A stretch of DNA of 12,244 nt from Prevotella sp. (GTDB lineage: Bacteria; Bacteroidota; Bacteroidia; Bacteroidales; Dysgonomonadaceae). This document shows positions 1 through 5,571 of this stretch, one piece after another. The DNA lies in assembly GCA_031263965.1 (NCBI GenBank), contig JAISES010000262.1, positions 1 to 12,244 on the forward strand, read 5' to 3'. Numbering within the stretch: position 1 is the first letter of the stretch; each line of letters starts with the position of its first letter. Both the position numbers and the translations under genes were made by a program. The notes below the pieces were generated by a model. That model did not search any database. It was not told where the DNA came from and was given only the letters and a program-made list of their open reading frames with translations.

Positions 1-44
1 TATTCAGCGAACCCTATTTAGATATATTCGGCGAGAAAAATAAA

Positions 45-1445
45 CTACCTTCTCACCCCCTGCTGTTTCTTATTTTCATTGACTTTAACCCCGATACTTT
101 CGAGAAACTTTTGTTTTTGTAGCCTGAACCAATAGCCATACTCCATACCATCCAAAGCTAACACCGGCTTGTTATCCCCAGCACTTTTACCGATAGCGAT
201 TTTTACATTCTCCGCCTCAAAACTCTGCTTATGTTCGGGCGAATATAAGCTACCCGAATAATCGACTTCCTTTCCTGCGAATAGCTGTTTTACGATATTG
301 GCAGGTATCTTTATAAGCTCGCATAACCGTAGAATAAAATCATATTCAGATAAAACAGGGATATAGCCAAACAACCTGTCGATTTTTCCTTTTTGCGTAG
401 CAATCAGGCAGTCTTTCTCCAGAATAAGCCTGTCCTTTTCAGCCATATCTTTCTTCGCCTGTTTGTTGATGGCCTCTTTTTCCTGCTGTACAATTTCAAT
501 TTCCTGTTTTAACACATCATTCTGCGCTTCGAGTTTCTTTGCCTTTGAACTGCCCACAAGGGAACTGATCCCCTCCAGAACACCCTTTCCAGCTTCCTTC
601 GCTGTTTTCTCAAAACCGACTTTCACGACATCATTTTTTACCTGCCGGAGCTGCTTCTTCTTATCATCGACTTCCGTTTGCTTTTCATTCGCCTCTTTTT
701 GTAAAACAGCCAAACGTTGCCGTCCCCGCACTTCCTTTTCCTGTAACTGTTTAACGGCTTCTACTCCTTCCTCTTTCCGTATCTGCAATTCATCGATTTC
801 TTCCCTGAGTACCTGTGTCTGTTCAAAAGTATCCCTGTAATACTCCTGCGCCGTTCTGTGCTTCGCTTTGGAACCCTCTATGCCTCTTTTCAACCCGTAT
901 TTACTCATGGCAACGGCATACGAATCCTGATAGCCCTTCATTTTAGTTTTTGTCAGTACATCATCCGCACACAGGCGTATAATATCCTTCTCCTCCGCAT
1001 CCTCTTTTGCCTTTCTTCTTTTTCCTGTCACAATGGGAACAAGAGCAATATGTATATGCGGAGTTTTCTCGTCCAGATGCAATACCGCCGACACGATATT
1101 CTTTTCCCCGAATTCCTTTTTAAAATAATCCAGGTTATCCTTACACCATTCGCCTATGCGTCCTTCCGCCAGAATGTACATCATATCCTCATGAGAGCCG
1201 GACACATTTACCCGGATAACCCTTACCTGATCGGAAGTAATCTTCCGGAAAATCCCTGCTGTTTTTATTCGAAACTGTATAGCCTGCGTCCTGTTGGTAA
1301 CTCCTTCGGGAAACTCAATCAATTCCCTGTTGAGATGCGTCCGGCTCTTATCCGCATTCTTCGGGTCAATAGTGCGCTCAATGTGCGCCGTCATTCTCGC
1401 TTCATTTCCCTTCGCCTTATTAAAGTGTAATACTGCATATCCCAT
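45..1445 (-). CDS. MobV-family (Pre/Mob) relaxase
   Basis: Relaxase that would nick one strand at oriT and lead it into a recipient cell when a helper element supplies the conjugation channel. The 466-residue protein is near the usual MobV length. The N-terminal third holds the family motifs: H21 in AHIERT, at the position of the pMV158 MobM catalytic His22; the THLNREL block at 36-42; and the metal-binding HLDEKTPHIHI block (H123, D125, E126, H130, H132). Residues about 215-350 are Lys/Glu/Gln-rich and look like a long coiled coil, as is common in MobV tails. The start ATG is the first in frame and gives the expected MGYAVLHFNK opening. The probable oriT lies immediately upstream. All motif residues I know for the family are present, so the relaxase looks intact although the integrase of the same element does not. 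Confidence 0.95.
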   Translation of the reverse strand: MGYAVLHFNKAKGNEARMTAHIERTIDPKNADKSRTHLNRELIEFPEGVTNRTQAIQFRIKTAGIFRKITSDQVRVIRVNVSGSHEDMMYILAEGRIGEWCKDNLDYFKKEFGEKNIVSAVLHLDEKTPHIHIALVPIVTGKRRKAKEDAEEKDIIRLCADDVLTKTKMKGYQDSYAVAMSKYGLKRGIEGSKAKHRTAQEYYRDTFEQTQVLREEIDELQIRKEEGVEAVKQLQEKEVRGRQRLAVLQKEANEKQTEVDDKKKQLRQVKNDVVKVGFEKTAKEAGKGVLEGISSLVGSSKAKKLEAQNDVLKQEIEIVQQEKEAINKQAKKDMAEKDRLILEKDCLIATQKGKIDRLFGYIPVLSEYDFILRLCELIKIPANIVKQLFAGKEVDYSGSLYSPEHKQSFEAENVKIAIGKSAGDNKPVLALDGMEYGYWFRLQKQKFLESIGVKVNENKKQQGVRR

Positions 1446-1549
1446 ATTTTTGATTTTTTATTTGATTCAACTTTAAAAATTGTTTTTCTATTTTTACAGT
1501 TCTTTTTATCTGAACCGAAAGGTTTTATGACCTTATTTCCTTATCTTTA

Positions 1550-1681
1550 CGCTCTCAAAAGGAGCGAAGCGAGTGCGGTCAAAGACCGCTAAGGAGGATT
1601 CCAAAGGGGGAACACCTTTGGCTCATAGGGCTGTTTTTTAGTGCAGTGTAACGGAGCGTGAAGAAAAACGCCCTAATGAGC
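1550..1681. other. Probable oriT: hairpin cluster upstream of the relaxase gene
   Basis: Four inverted repeats sit within 132 bases just upstream of the MobV gene. They are CGCTC/GAGCG (1550-1554, 1562-1566), GCGGTC/GACCGC with an AAA loop (1575-1589), CCAAAGG/CCTTTGG (1601-1607, 1615-1621), and a long near-perfect repeat of 18-base arms (1621-1638 and 1664-1681; GCTCAT, AGGGC and T-tract blocks match with a one-base shift). The last repeat leaves a 25-base loop containing AGTGCAGTGTAAC. MobV origins normally lie next to the mob gene and present the nick site on a hairpin, which fits this arrangement. The exact nick site is not identified: the loop only loosely resembles the pMV158-type site, and its orientation relative to mob is uncertain. 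Confidence 0.6.
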
Positions 1682-1995
1682 TACGGCTTTTATACAAAAG
1701 CCCCTTTGGAAAGCTCAAGTCCGTTGCTATGCAAACTCCAAAATACACAGCCTCCGGAACATTGGTAAAGATGAAAAAGCAAGCCGGAAATAACTGTGCT
1801 ACCTGCCCCTGTACCCCAAACTTTGGACATTTGGATAAGCCGGTTAAAAGAACCAGGCTGTACAAATAATACAATCCTAAATTCCAATAACTCATCGGTC
1901 GGGGAGCGCCGTCCGGCAAGGGGGGAGACCACTCCTCCCGACGAGGACAGCGGTGAATTTGTTTCCGTTGGATTACTCATGTTATATCGTTAAAA
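1682..1995. other. oriT-adjacent stretch with two competing small frames
   Basis: No recognised gene lies here. Two overlapping frames on opposite strands are possible. On the minus strand, 1980 down to 1690 encodes 96 residues beginning MSNPTETNSPLSSSGG, in the same direction as the relaxase. On the plus strand, 1729-1869 encodes 46 residues from ATG, with a CATCPC cysteine cluster and a basic tail ending KRTRLYK; this frame is open back to a stop at 1639. The plus-strand peptide looks more protein-like in composition, but the minus-strand frame is longer and co-directional with mob. Neither was recognised, and at most one is likely to be translated. Confidence 0.3.
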
Positions 1996-2024
1996 GTAAC
2001 GCCATCCTCTGCGGGTGGCGTTAC
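1996..2024 (-). terminator. Stem-loop downstream of the small HTH gene
   Basis: The arms GTAACGCCATCC (1996-2007) and GGGTGGCGTTAC (2013-2024) pair in 11 of 12 positions around a 5-base loop. Read on the minus strand, the stem is followed by TTTTAACG, so it could end transcription from the HTH gene that stops at 2139. The T-run is short and the stem lies 115 bases past the stop codon, so it may instead be part of the transfer or integration control DNA. Confidence 0.35.
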
Positions 2025-2053
2025 GGGTCTTTCCCATGTGGCGGATGAAAAAG

Positions 2054-2074
2054 GACTTCATAAGATACAAGCCT
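2054..2074 (+). repeat. Copy 1 of an imperfect 21-bp direct repeat
   Basis: Matches 4708-4728 at 18 of 21 positions (GACTTCATAA, then R, ATACA, W, GC, Y, T). Both copies lie in non-coding DNA of the element: this one past the 3' end of the excisionase-like gene, the other just before the integrase. A weaker match extends upstream in both copies to a GCGG. They could be arm-type sites for the integrase's N-terminal domain; this is inference. Confidence 0.4.
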
Positions 2075-2119
2075 CTGCTCTACCTTTCTGAATTTTACTG
2101 AAATCGGATTTAACAGACT

Positions 2120-2135
2120 TGACCGGTCTTATAAA
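2120..2135 (+). repeat. Copy 1 of an exact 16-bp repeat with a GACCGGTC core
   Basis: TGACCGGTCTTATAAA occurs here, four bases past the stop of the small HTH gene, and again exactly at 2752-2767 inside the XRE gene in the same orientation. The core GACCGGTC is a perfect palindrome, as expected of a dimeric protein's binding site, but no binding evidence exists. Confidence 0.4.
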
Positions 2136-2138
2136 TCC

Positions 2139-2378
2139 TTACTTTTGGCTGTACTCCCTGACAGAACTTTCATAGATCCGTCTGTCGGGCGTACATTTCA
2201 AAATCCCGCCGGTTACCAAATCAGATATTTTTTTATGAGACCGTTTCAGCATCTTAGCAACCTGATTGACGCTGAAAGTCCTTTCAATCTCCGGTTCAGG
2301 CTTCGGCATCTTTTTGTCGAACACCCTTTCGATAATCTTTTCAAGGGATTCTTCCGTTGTAACAATAACCGTATCCAT
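2139..2378 (-). CDS. Small helix-turn-helix protein, excisionase-like
   Basis: A 79-residue DNA-binding protein. Residues about 34-79 form a winged-helix/HTH_17-type unit as in MerR-like excisionases: TFSVNQVAKMLKRSHKKISDL (S35 to L54, the helix-turn-helix) followed by a short wing, GGILKCTPDRRIYESSVREY, in which the R-R-I-Y block resembles the usual GRRIRF wing. The first 33 residues are acidic and probably form a helical tail. I start it at the Met encoded at 2376-2378. A longer frame opens at 2414, but it would add a hydrophobic run (MFCFLTFYFLSL) encoded by AT-rich promoter DNA. Proteins of this type often direct excision or regulate integrase in Bacteroides mobile elements. The gene is divergent from the XRE regulator and shares its control region. 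Confidence 0.8.
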   Translation of the reverse strand: MDTVIVTTEESLEKIIERVFDKKMPKPEPEIERTFSVNQVAKMLKRSHKKISDLVTGGILKCTPDRRIYESSVREYSQK

Positions 2379-2423
2379 AAGCGATAAAAAATAAAAAGTT
2401 AAAAAACAGAACAATTATATATA

Positions 2424-2494
2424 CTAAATTATATTTTGTATATTTGAAATGCTAAATTACGAATAAAAATACAATACTAAATAAATAGTTTAGT
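2424..2494. promoter_or_regulatory. Candidate operator region with three CTAAAT repeats
   Basis: CTAAAT occurs at 2424-2429, 2452-2457 and 2477-2482, each in the same orientation and in similar context (TACTAAATTA, TGCTAAATTA, TACTAAATAA), spaced 28 and 25 bases apart. The third copy also forms a dyad, ACTAAA (2476-2481) with TTTAGT (2489-2494). The repeats straddle a probable promoter between two divergent DNA-binding-protein genes, which is where an autoregulator would bind. Confidence 0.45.
2439..2446 (+). promoter_or_regulatory. Candidate Bacteroidetes -7 box for the XRE regulator
   Basis: TATATTTG is an exact match to the Bacteroidetes TAnnTTTG -7 consensus, about 70 bases before the XRE start codon and between two CTAAAT repeats. 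No good -33 TTTG lies at the expected distance, and the region is so AT-rich that chance matches are likely. Confidence 0.35.
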
Positions 2495-2516
2495 GTTTAT
2501 GAATAATTAAATATTT

Positions 2517-3209
2517 ATGGTTTATTTATCTAAAATACGTAAATTATGCGATAAGAAAGGTGTAAGCATGAAGCAGGCGGCATCAGACTTGGGTATGACT
2601 GAGCAGAGCCTGCATAAGCTGATAAAAGCTAACTCCACGAAAATAGATACACTGCTGACTATAGCGGACTACTTTAAAGTGGAACCTGCCTACTTCTTCG
2701 ATTCACATTCGGGAGATATAAACCTGTATGTGAAAGTAAAGAAAGAAGAACTGACCGGTCTTATAAAGAAAGCGCTGGCATATTCCATACATGGCTTCGG
2801 GCTTATCAAACTGGAATGGGATGAAAAGGAAGAAAAGTTTAATTCTTATTTCGATATACTGGAAAAGCAATACAGCCCGACAAAAGAAGATTTGACATAT
2901 ATATCCTCCATCCTGCGAGAAGAAAGAGGCTTGAATATAAAAGCAAACACGGATATTCCAATCGAGCTATCGGACAAAACCACCCCGAAGGACATCACAA
3001 GGCTGCTGATGACAAAAGACGAGTTTGATTTTACCACAGCTTATTATTACAGCATCAAAAAGACGCAGGCGCAGGAAGAACTGCAAAAGCTTTCTTCTTT
3101 CATCGGAAAGCATGATATACAAATAACGCCATCCATAGAAAAGGAAATACAGGAATTAAAAGATAAAATCAGGTATTACGAGATGAGAAGTATAATAGGA
3201 GGGAAGTAA
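2517..3209 (+). CDS. XRE-family helix-turn-helix transcriptional regulator
   Basis: A 230-residue protein with an N-terminal Cro/cI-type HTH at residues about 4-62: LSKIRKLCDKKGVSMKQAA, then SDLGMTEQSLHKLIKAN as the turn and recognition helix, then the conserved TLLTIADYFKVEPAYFFD end. The remaining 170 residues are charged and mostly helical (KKEELTGLIKKAL; EKEIQELKDKIRYYEMR near the end looks like a short coiled coil) and match no domain I can name, so this is a regulator with an unassigned C-terminal half rather than a LexA/cI self-cleaving protease. An upstream ATG at 2499 is closed after two codons, which supports this start. It is divergent from the excisionase-like gene and precedes the broken KilA-N gene by 93 bases. 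Its likely role is control of element maintenance or mobility. Confidence 0.85.
   Translation: MVYLSKIRKLCDKKGVSMKQAASDLGMTEQSLHKLIKANSTKIDTLLTIADYFKVEPAYFFDSHSGDINLYVKVKKEELTGLIKKALAYSIHGFGLIKLEWDEKEEKFNSYFDILEKQYSPTKEDLTYISSILREERGLNIKANTDIPIELSDKTTPKDITRLLMTKDEFDFTTAYYYSIKKTQAQEELQKLSSFIGKHDIQITPSIEKEIQELKDKIRYYEMRSIIGGK
2752..2767 (+). repeat. Copy 2 of the exact 16-bp repeat, inside the XRE gene
   Basis: Identical to 2120-2135. Here it is read as codons within the ELTGLIKK stretch of the XRE regulator, so it could be coincidence in coding sequence or an intragenic binding site. Confidence 0.4.
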
Positions 3210-3456
3210 TGCTTCTGTTGCTGTTTCCTGTAATTAATATACATCCCAATGAATGGAACGGCCGGAAATAGTATTACATTCGTTTGGTAAAACAATAAAT
3301 GAATGGCTAAAATAACGATAAAAGAGACAGATATATCCGTCATCAGTATAAATAATGAGGATTATATCTGTATAACGGATATGCTTAAGGCCAAAGATGG
3401 CGACTTCTTTGTTACCGACTGGCTTCGGAACCGTAATACATTAGAGTATATTGGTA

Positions 3457-3699
3457 CACTAGTGTCCACTAAAAGCTATTAACATATTGTATATCTGATT
3501 GATTATCAATATAAAATAATTGCATTTTAAGCGTGGACTATTATTTCTATTCATCTTGTTGGAAGTTACAAATTGTCATTAAAATAGTGTAATCATCAAA
3601 TAGCAGGCTGGATAAAATGATTTTTGGGAAAGATCAAGATGACTAAATTATCAAAATGATAGTCGGCTAAAACTTAATTTTTTTTAGTGGACACTAGTG
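3457..3699. mobile_element. 243-bp MITE with perfect 18-bp terminal inverted repeats and 9-bp target duplication
   Basis: The left end CACTAGTGTCCACTAAAA (3457-3474) is the exact reverse complement of the right end (3682-3699). The element is flanked by ATATTGGTA on both sides (3448-3456 and 3700-3708), a 9-bp direct duplication of the KilA-N target. The outermost 8 bases, CACTAGTG, are themselves palindromic. The 207-base interior is AT-rich and has no usable reading frame, so it must have been mobilised by a transposase encoded elsewhere. The 9-bp duplication would suit an IS4-type transposase, but I cannot assign the family from the ends alone. Confidence 0.92.
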
Positions 3700-3733
3700 A
3701 TATTGGTATATGGGAACAGGTGTATAATCCGGA

Positions 3734-3765
3734 TTTTAATTATGGCGAATTCGCCATAATTAAAA
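3734..3765. repeat. Perfect 32-bp palindrome within the KilA-N pseudogene
   Basis: The half-site TTTTAATTATGGCGAA (3734-3749) is followed with no spacer by its exact reverse complement (3750-3765), centred on GAATTC. It encodes part of the NPDFNYGEFAIIKS segment and ends two bases before the in-frame TAG at 3768. Confidence 0.9.
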
Positions 3766-4570
3766 GTTAGGCGGGACTGAATAATTTTAAGATTAGTGCT
3801 AAAGAATTGGTAGAAAAAGCTAATGTTATCAGCATACAGGCTAAGGCAGGCCGTTACGGAGGTACTTATGCCCATAAAGACATTGCTTTCGAGTTTGCCA
3901 TGTGGATAAATCCTGAATTCAAGATTTATATAGTTAAAGAATTCCAGCGTCTAAAGGAAGAAGAACAGAAGAATATAGGTTGGTCGGCCAAACGTGAATT
4001 GTCGAAGATAAATTACCATATCCATACGGACGCCATAAAGCAGCACCTTATACCGGAAGAACTGACTGCACAACAGACATCTGTTATCTATGCCAGCGAA
4101 GCGGATATATTGAACGTAGCGTTATTCGGAATGACCGCAAAAGAATGGAAGGAAGCGAATCCTGAGCTAAAAGGAAATATGCGGGATTACGCCTCTATCA
4201 ACGAACTGATTTGTTTAGCGAATATGGAGAATCTGAACGCCGTTTTTATCAATGACGGTTTATCTCAGAAAGAAAGGCTGATAAAGCTGAACCAGGTAGC
4301 CCGTCACCAGATGAGTATATTGCAGGACATTGAAAACCGGAAATTACTGAAATAGGACAAAGAGGAAAAATACAATAAAAAATTATATTATATACCTTTA
4401 TAAGAACATTACAGGGCAATGTCAAAGAATAAATAGAAAAAAGTAAGTAAAAATTTGGCAGGAAATATTAAATATTTACCTTTGGAATCACAAAAGGAAA
4501 AACAGCCTGAATGTTTTACAGGAGTTTTACAGATACTGGAATATGAAATACGGAAACAGGTAATAATCAG

Positions 4571-4705
4571 ATGATTATAGTGGTAAAACACAATCTGCCT
4601 GGGACTACAAGCGGCAAGAAAGGAATGGAAACCCAAAACCCAGACTTTCAACAATCGAAAGAGAATCAGCCGAATAACCTTACTGTGGTGGAGCGGTTAA
4701 AATAA
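4571..4705 (+). CDS. Possible 44-residue protein of unknown function
   Basis: An ATG-initiated frame beginning MIIVVKHNLPGTTSGKKG and continuing as a polar, Gln/Asn-rich peptide to NNLTVVERLK. Its start overlaps the stop of the preceding open frame as ATGA, an arrangement typical of translational coupling, and it ends 60 bases before the integrase start. No domain recognised; it may equally be the tail of a decayed gene. Confidence 0.3.
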   Translation: MIIVVKHNLPGTTSGKKGMETQNPDFQQSKENQPNNLTVVERLK

Positions 4706-4707
4706 GA

Positions 4708-4728
4708 GACTTCATAAAATACATGCTT
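4708..4728 (+). repeat. Copy 2 of the imperfect 21-bp direct repeat, upstream of the integrase
   Basis: 18 of 21 positions match 2054-2074. It lies 36 bases before the integrase start and directly before the 11-bp tandem repeat, where integrase arm sites or regulatory sites would be plausible. Confidence 0.4.
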
Positions 4729-4750
4729 TTGTTTGACTATTGTTTGACTA
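4729..4750 (+). repeat. Tandem 11-bp repeat TTGTTTGACTA x2 before the integrase
   Basis: Two exact, directly adjacent copies (4729-4739, 4740-4750) end 14 bases before the chosen integrase ATG. The unit length is not a multiple of three, so it is not a codon repeat. Eleven-base spacing puts both copies on the same DNA face, which suits a protein-binding site. Each copy carries a TTTG, which also resembles a Bacteroidetes -33 box. Confidence 0.6.
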
Positions 4751-4764
4751 AAAACAATCAAGTC

Positions 4765-5529
4765 ATGAGAGCATCCATTAAAATTTTCCAGCGTAACAAT
4801 TACAGCACCAAAGACGGCAGGCGTCAGCTATGCTTAAGGTACACATCCTATAGACAATCCACGTTTATAGGATTAAATATATCCGTACACCCCAAAGACT
4901 GGAACGATAATAAGAAACAGGTAAAAGCCACCGAACCGCATCATATCCACTATAACAAACTCATCAGGGAACAATACCACAAAGCCGAAAGTATCATCCT
5001 CGATAACTTTCTCAAACCCCTGCCCGTTGTGGAATTTATCGGCAAGCTAAAGGACAGGCATTACGGCAACGAAGATTTTTATATATTCATCGAAAATGAA
5101 TTTGAATTAATAAAGTCCGCACGTTCACCCCGCACAATGGATAATTACCGTAACCTGATCAACAAGATGAAGGAATGGGAACCCACACTTACATTCAGTG
5201 AGATTACACTCGAATACATCCAACGCTTTCATGATTACGAAATCAAAACAGGCAACCAACTGTCCACCATCTATAAGAAACACGCCAACTTTAAATTCCT
5301 GCTCGGTCTGGCATTGGATAAAGAACTCATCCCAAAGAACCCCTACGAAAAATTCGAGATAAAGAAAATCACAAAGGCACAAAACAGTGATATCCTGACC
5401 GAAGAAGAACTAAAGAAGCTGCAAGCAGCCTACGACAGCGATAAATACACCGAAGGCAAAAAAGAAGTATTGCGGGACTTCCTGTTCAGTGGATACAAAA
5501 CTACGATCCTGAAAAATGAGGGTATGTAA
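4765..5529 (+). pseudogene. Tyrosine recombinase (integrase), 3'-truncated before the catalytic residues
   Basis: From the Met at 4765 the protein opens MRASIKIFQRNNYSTKDGRR, the arm-binding domain of Bacteroides-type integrases (about residues 1-90, with FIGLNISVHPKDWN). The SAM-like core-binding domain follows at about 105-205 (RSPRTMDNYRNLINKMKEWE through FLLGLALDKELIPKNPYEKF). LTEEELKKL near residue 218 opens the catalytic domain, and KEVLRDFLFSGY reaches the point where relatives continue TGLR, the first catalytic Arg. Here it diverges and stops at 254 residues against about 400 usual, losing Arg I, the H-x-x-R motif and the Tyr nucleophile, so it cannot recombine DNA. A frame also opens at 4723, but it would translate the tandem repeat. 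The 3' end runs into the hairpin beside the chromosomal kinase gene, so a deletion or recombination junction probably lies near 5495-5515. Confidence 0.85.
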
Positions 5530-5552
5530 AAAATCCTTTTTACACACCCTCA
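5517..5552. terminator. Bidirectional hairpin between integrase remnant and kinase gene
   Basis: TGAGGGTATGTAAAAA (5517-5532) and TTTTTACACACCCTCA (5537-5552) form a 16-bp stem with one mismatch and a 4-base loop. The A/T-rich upper stem has T-runs on either strand, and it sits between convergent frames, 20 bases past the kinase stop at 5572. It probably ends the kinase transcript. Its left arm overlaps the last codons of the truncated integrase frame, which marks these codons as chromosomal rather than integrase sequence. Confidence 0.65.
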
Positions 5553-5571
5553 CCTAACAGTTTCTAAATCC

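Larger units (their letters stand above)
3303..4355 (+). pseudogene. KilA-N domain protein gene, disrupted by an insertion and a nonsense codon
   Basis: The first 153 bases encode MAKITIKETDISVISINNED and continue through ITDMLKAKDGDFFVTDWLRNRNTLEYIG, the start of a KilA-N DNA-binding domain. The frame is then interrupted by the MITE at 3457-3699, which adds a TAA at 3480-3482 and leaves a 59-residue product. Removing the MITE and one target duplication (252 bases) restores WEQVYNPDFNYGEFAIIKS, then TAG at 3768-3770 where relatives usually have Glu or Gln, then AGLNNFK and the conserved AGRYGGTYAHKDIAFEFAMW block, followed by an intact C-terminal region to 4355. The restored protein would be about 266 residues. 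From 3807 a TTG-initiated frame of 182 residues is open, but it lacks half the domain. KilA-N proteins are typical of phages and mobile elements; their functions are poorly known. The intact 3' part suggests recent inactivation. Confidence 0.85.
4356..4764 (+). other. Region with overlapping short frames, no recognised gene
   Basis: About 400 bases between the KilA-N remnant and the integrase. From ATG at 4419 a frame reads five codons, meets TAG at 4434-4436, then stays open to TGA at 4572-4574 with protein-like content (LAGNIKYLPLESQKEKQPEC from a TTG at 4455, then VLQILEYEIRK). Its TGA overlaps the ATG at 4571 of a second frame (to 4705, 44 codons). This looks like one or two small genes, possibly with the first one broken. 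The end of the stretch holds the second copy of the 21-bp repeat and an 11-bp tandem repeat before the integrase. Confidence 0.4.

Noticed and set aside
463..1476. Several plus-strand open frames opposite the relaxase gene
   Set aside because: They are antisense shadows of a gene with clear MobV motifs and have Cys/Ser/Phe-rich low-complexity translations.
1575..1621. Short inverted repeats as a CRISPR-like array or a transcription terminator
   Set aside because: The repeats differ in sequence, have no spacers of regular length and no T-run; they fit an oriT hairpin cluster better.
3255..3268. 14-bp exact match GGAACGGCCGGAAA with 8733-8746 in yigZ
   Set aside because: A match of this length is expected by chance at an appreciable rate in 12 kb, and the second copy is fixed by the conserved GTAGK codons.
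3734..3770. Programmed stop-codon readthrough at the TAG beside the palindrome
   Set aside because: The structure lies upstream of the stop rather than downstream, and the MITE already closes the frame earlier.
3807..4355. A complete 182-residue KilA-N-type protein starting at TTG
   Set aside because: It lacks the first half of the domain, and the upstream sequence in the same frame clearly encodes that half; it is better read as the 3' part of a pseudogene.
4723..4764. Integrase start at the upstream ATG (4723)
   Set aside because: The added 14 residues would translate an 11-bp tandem repeat and do not resemble family N-termini, whereas the Met at 4765 gives a typical opening.
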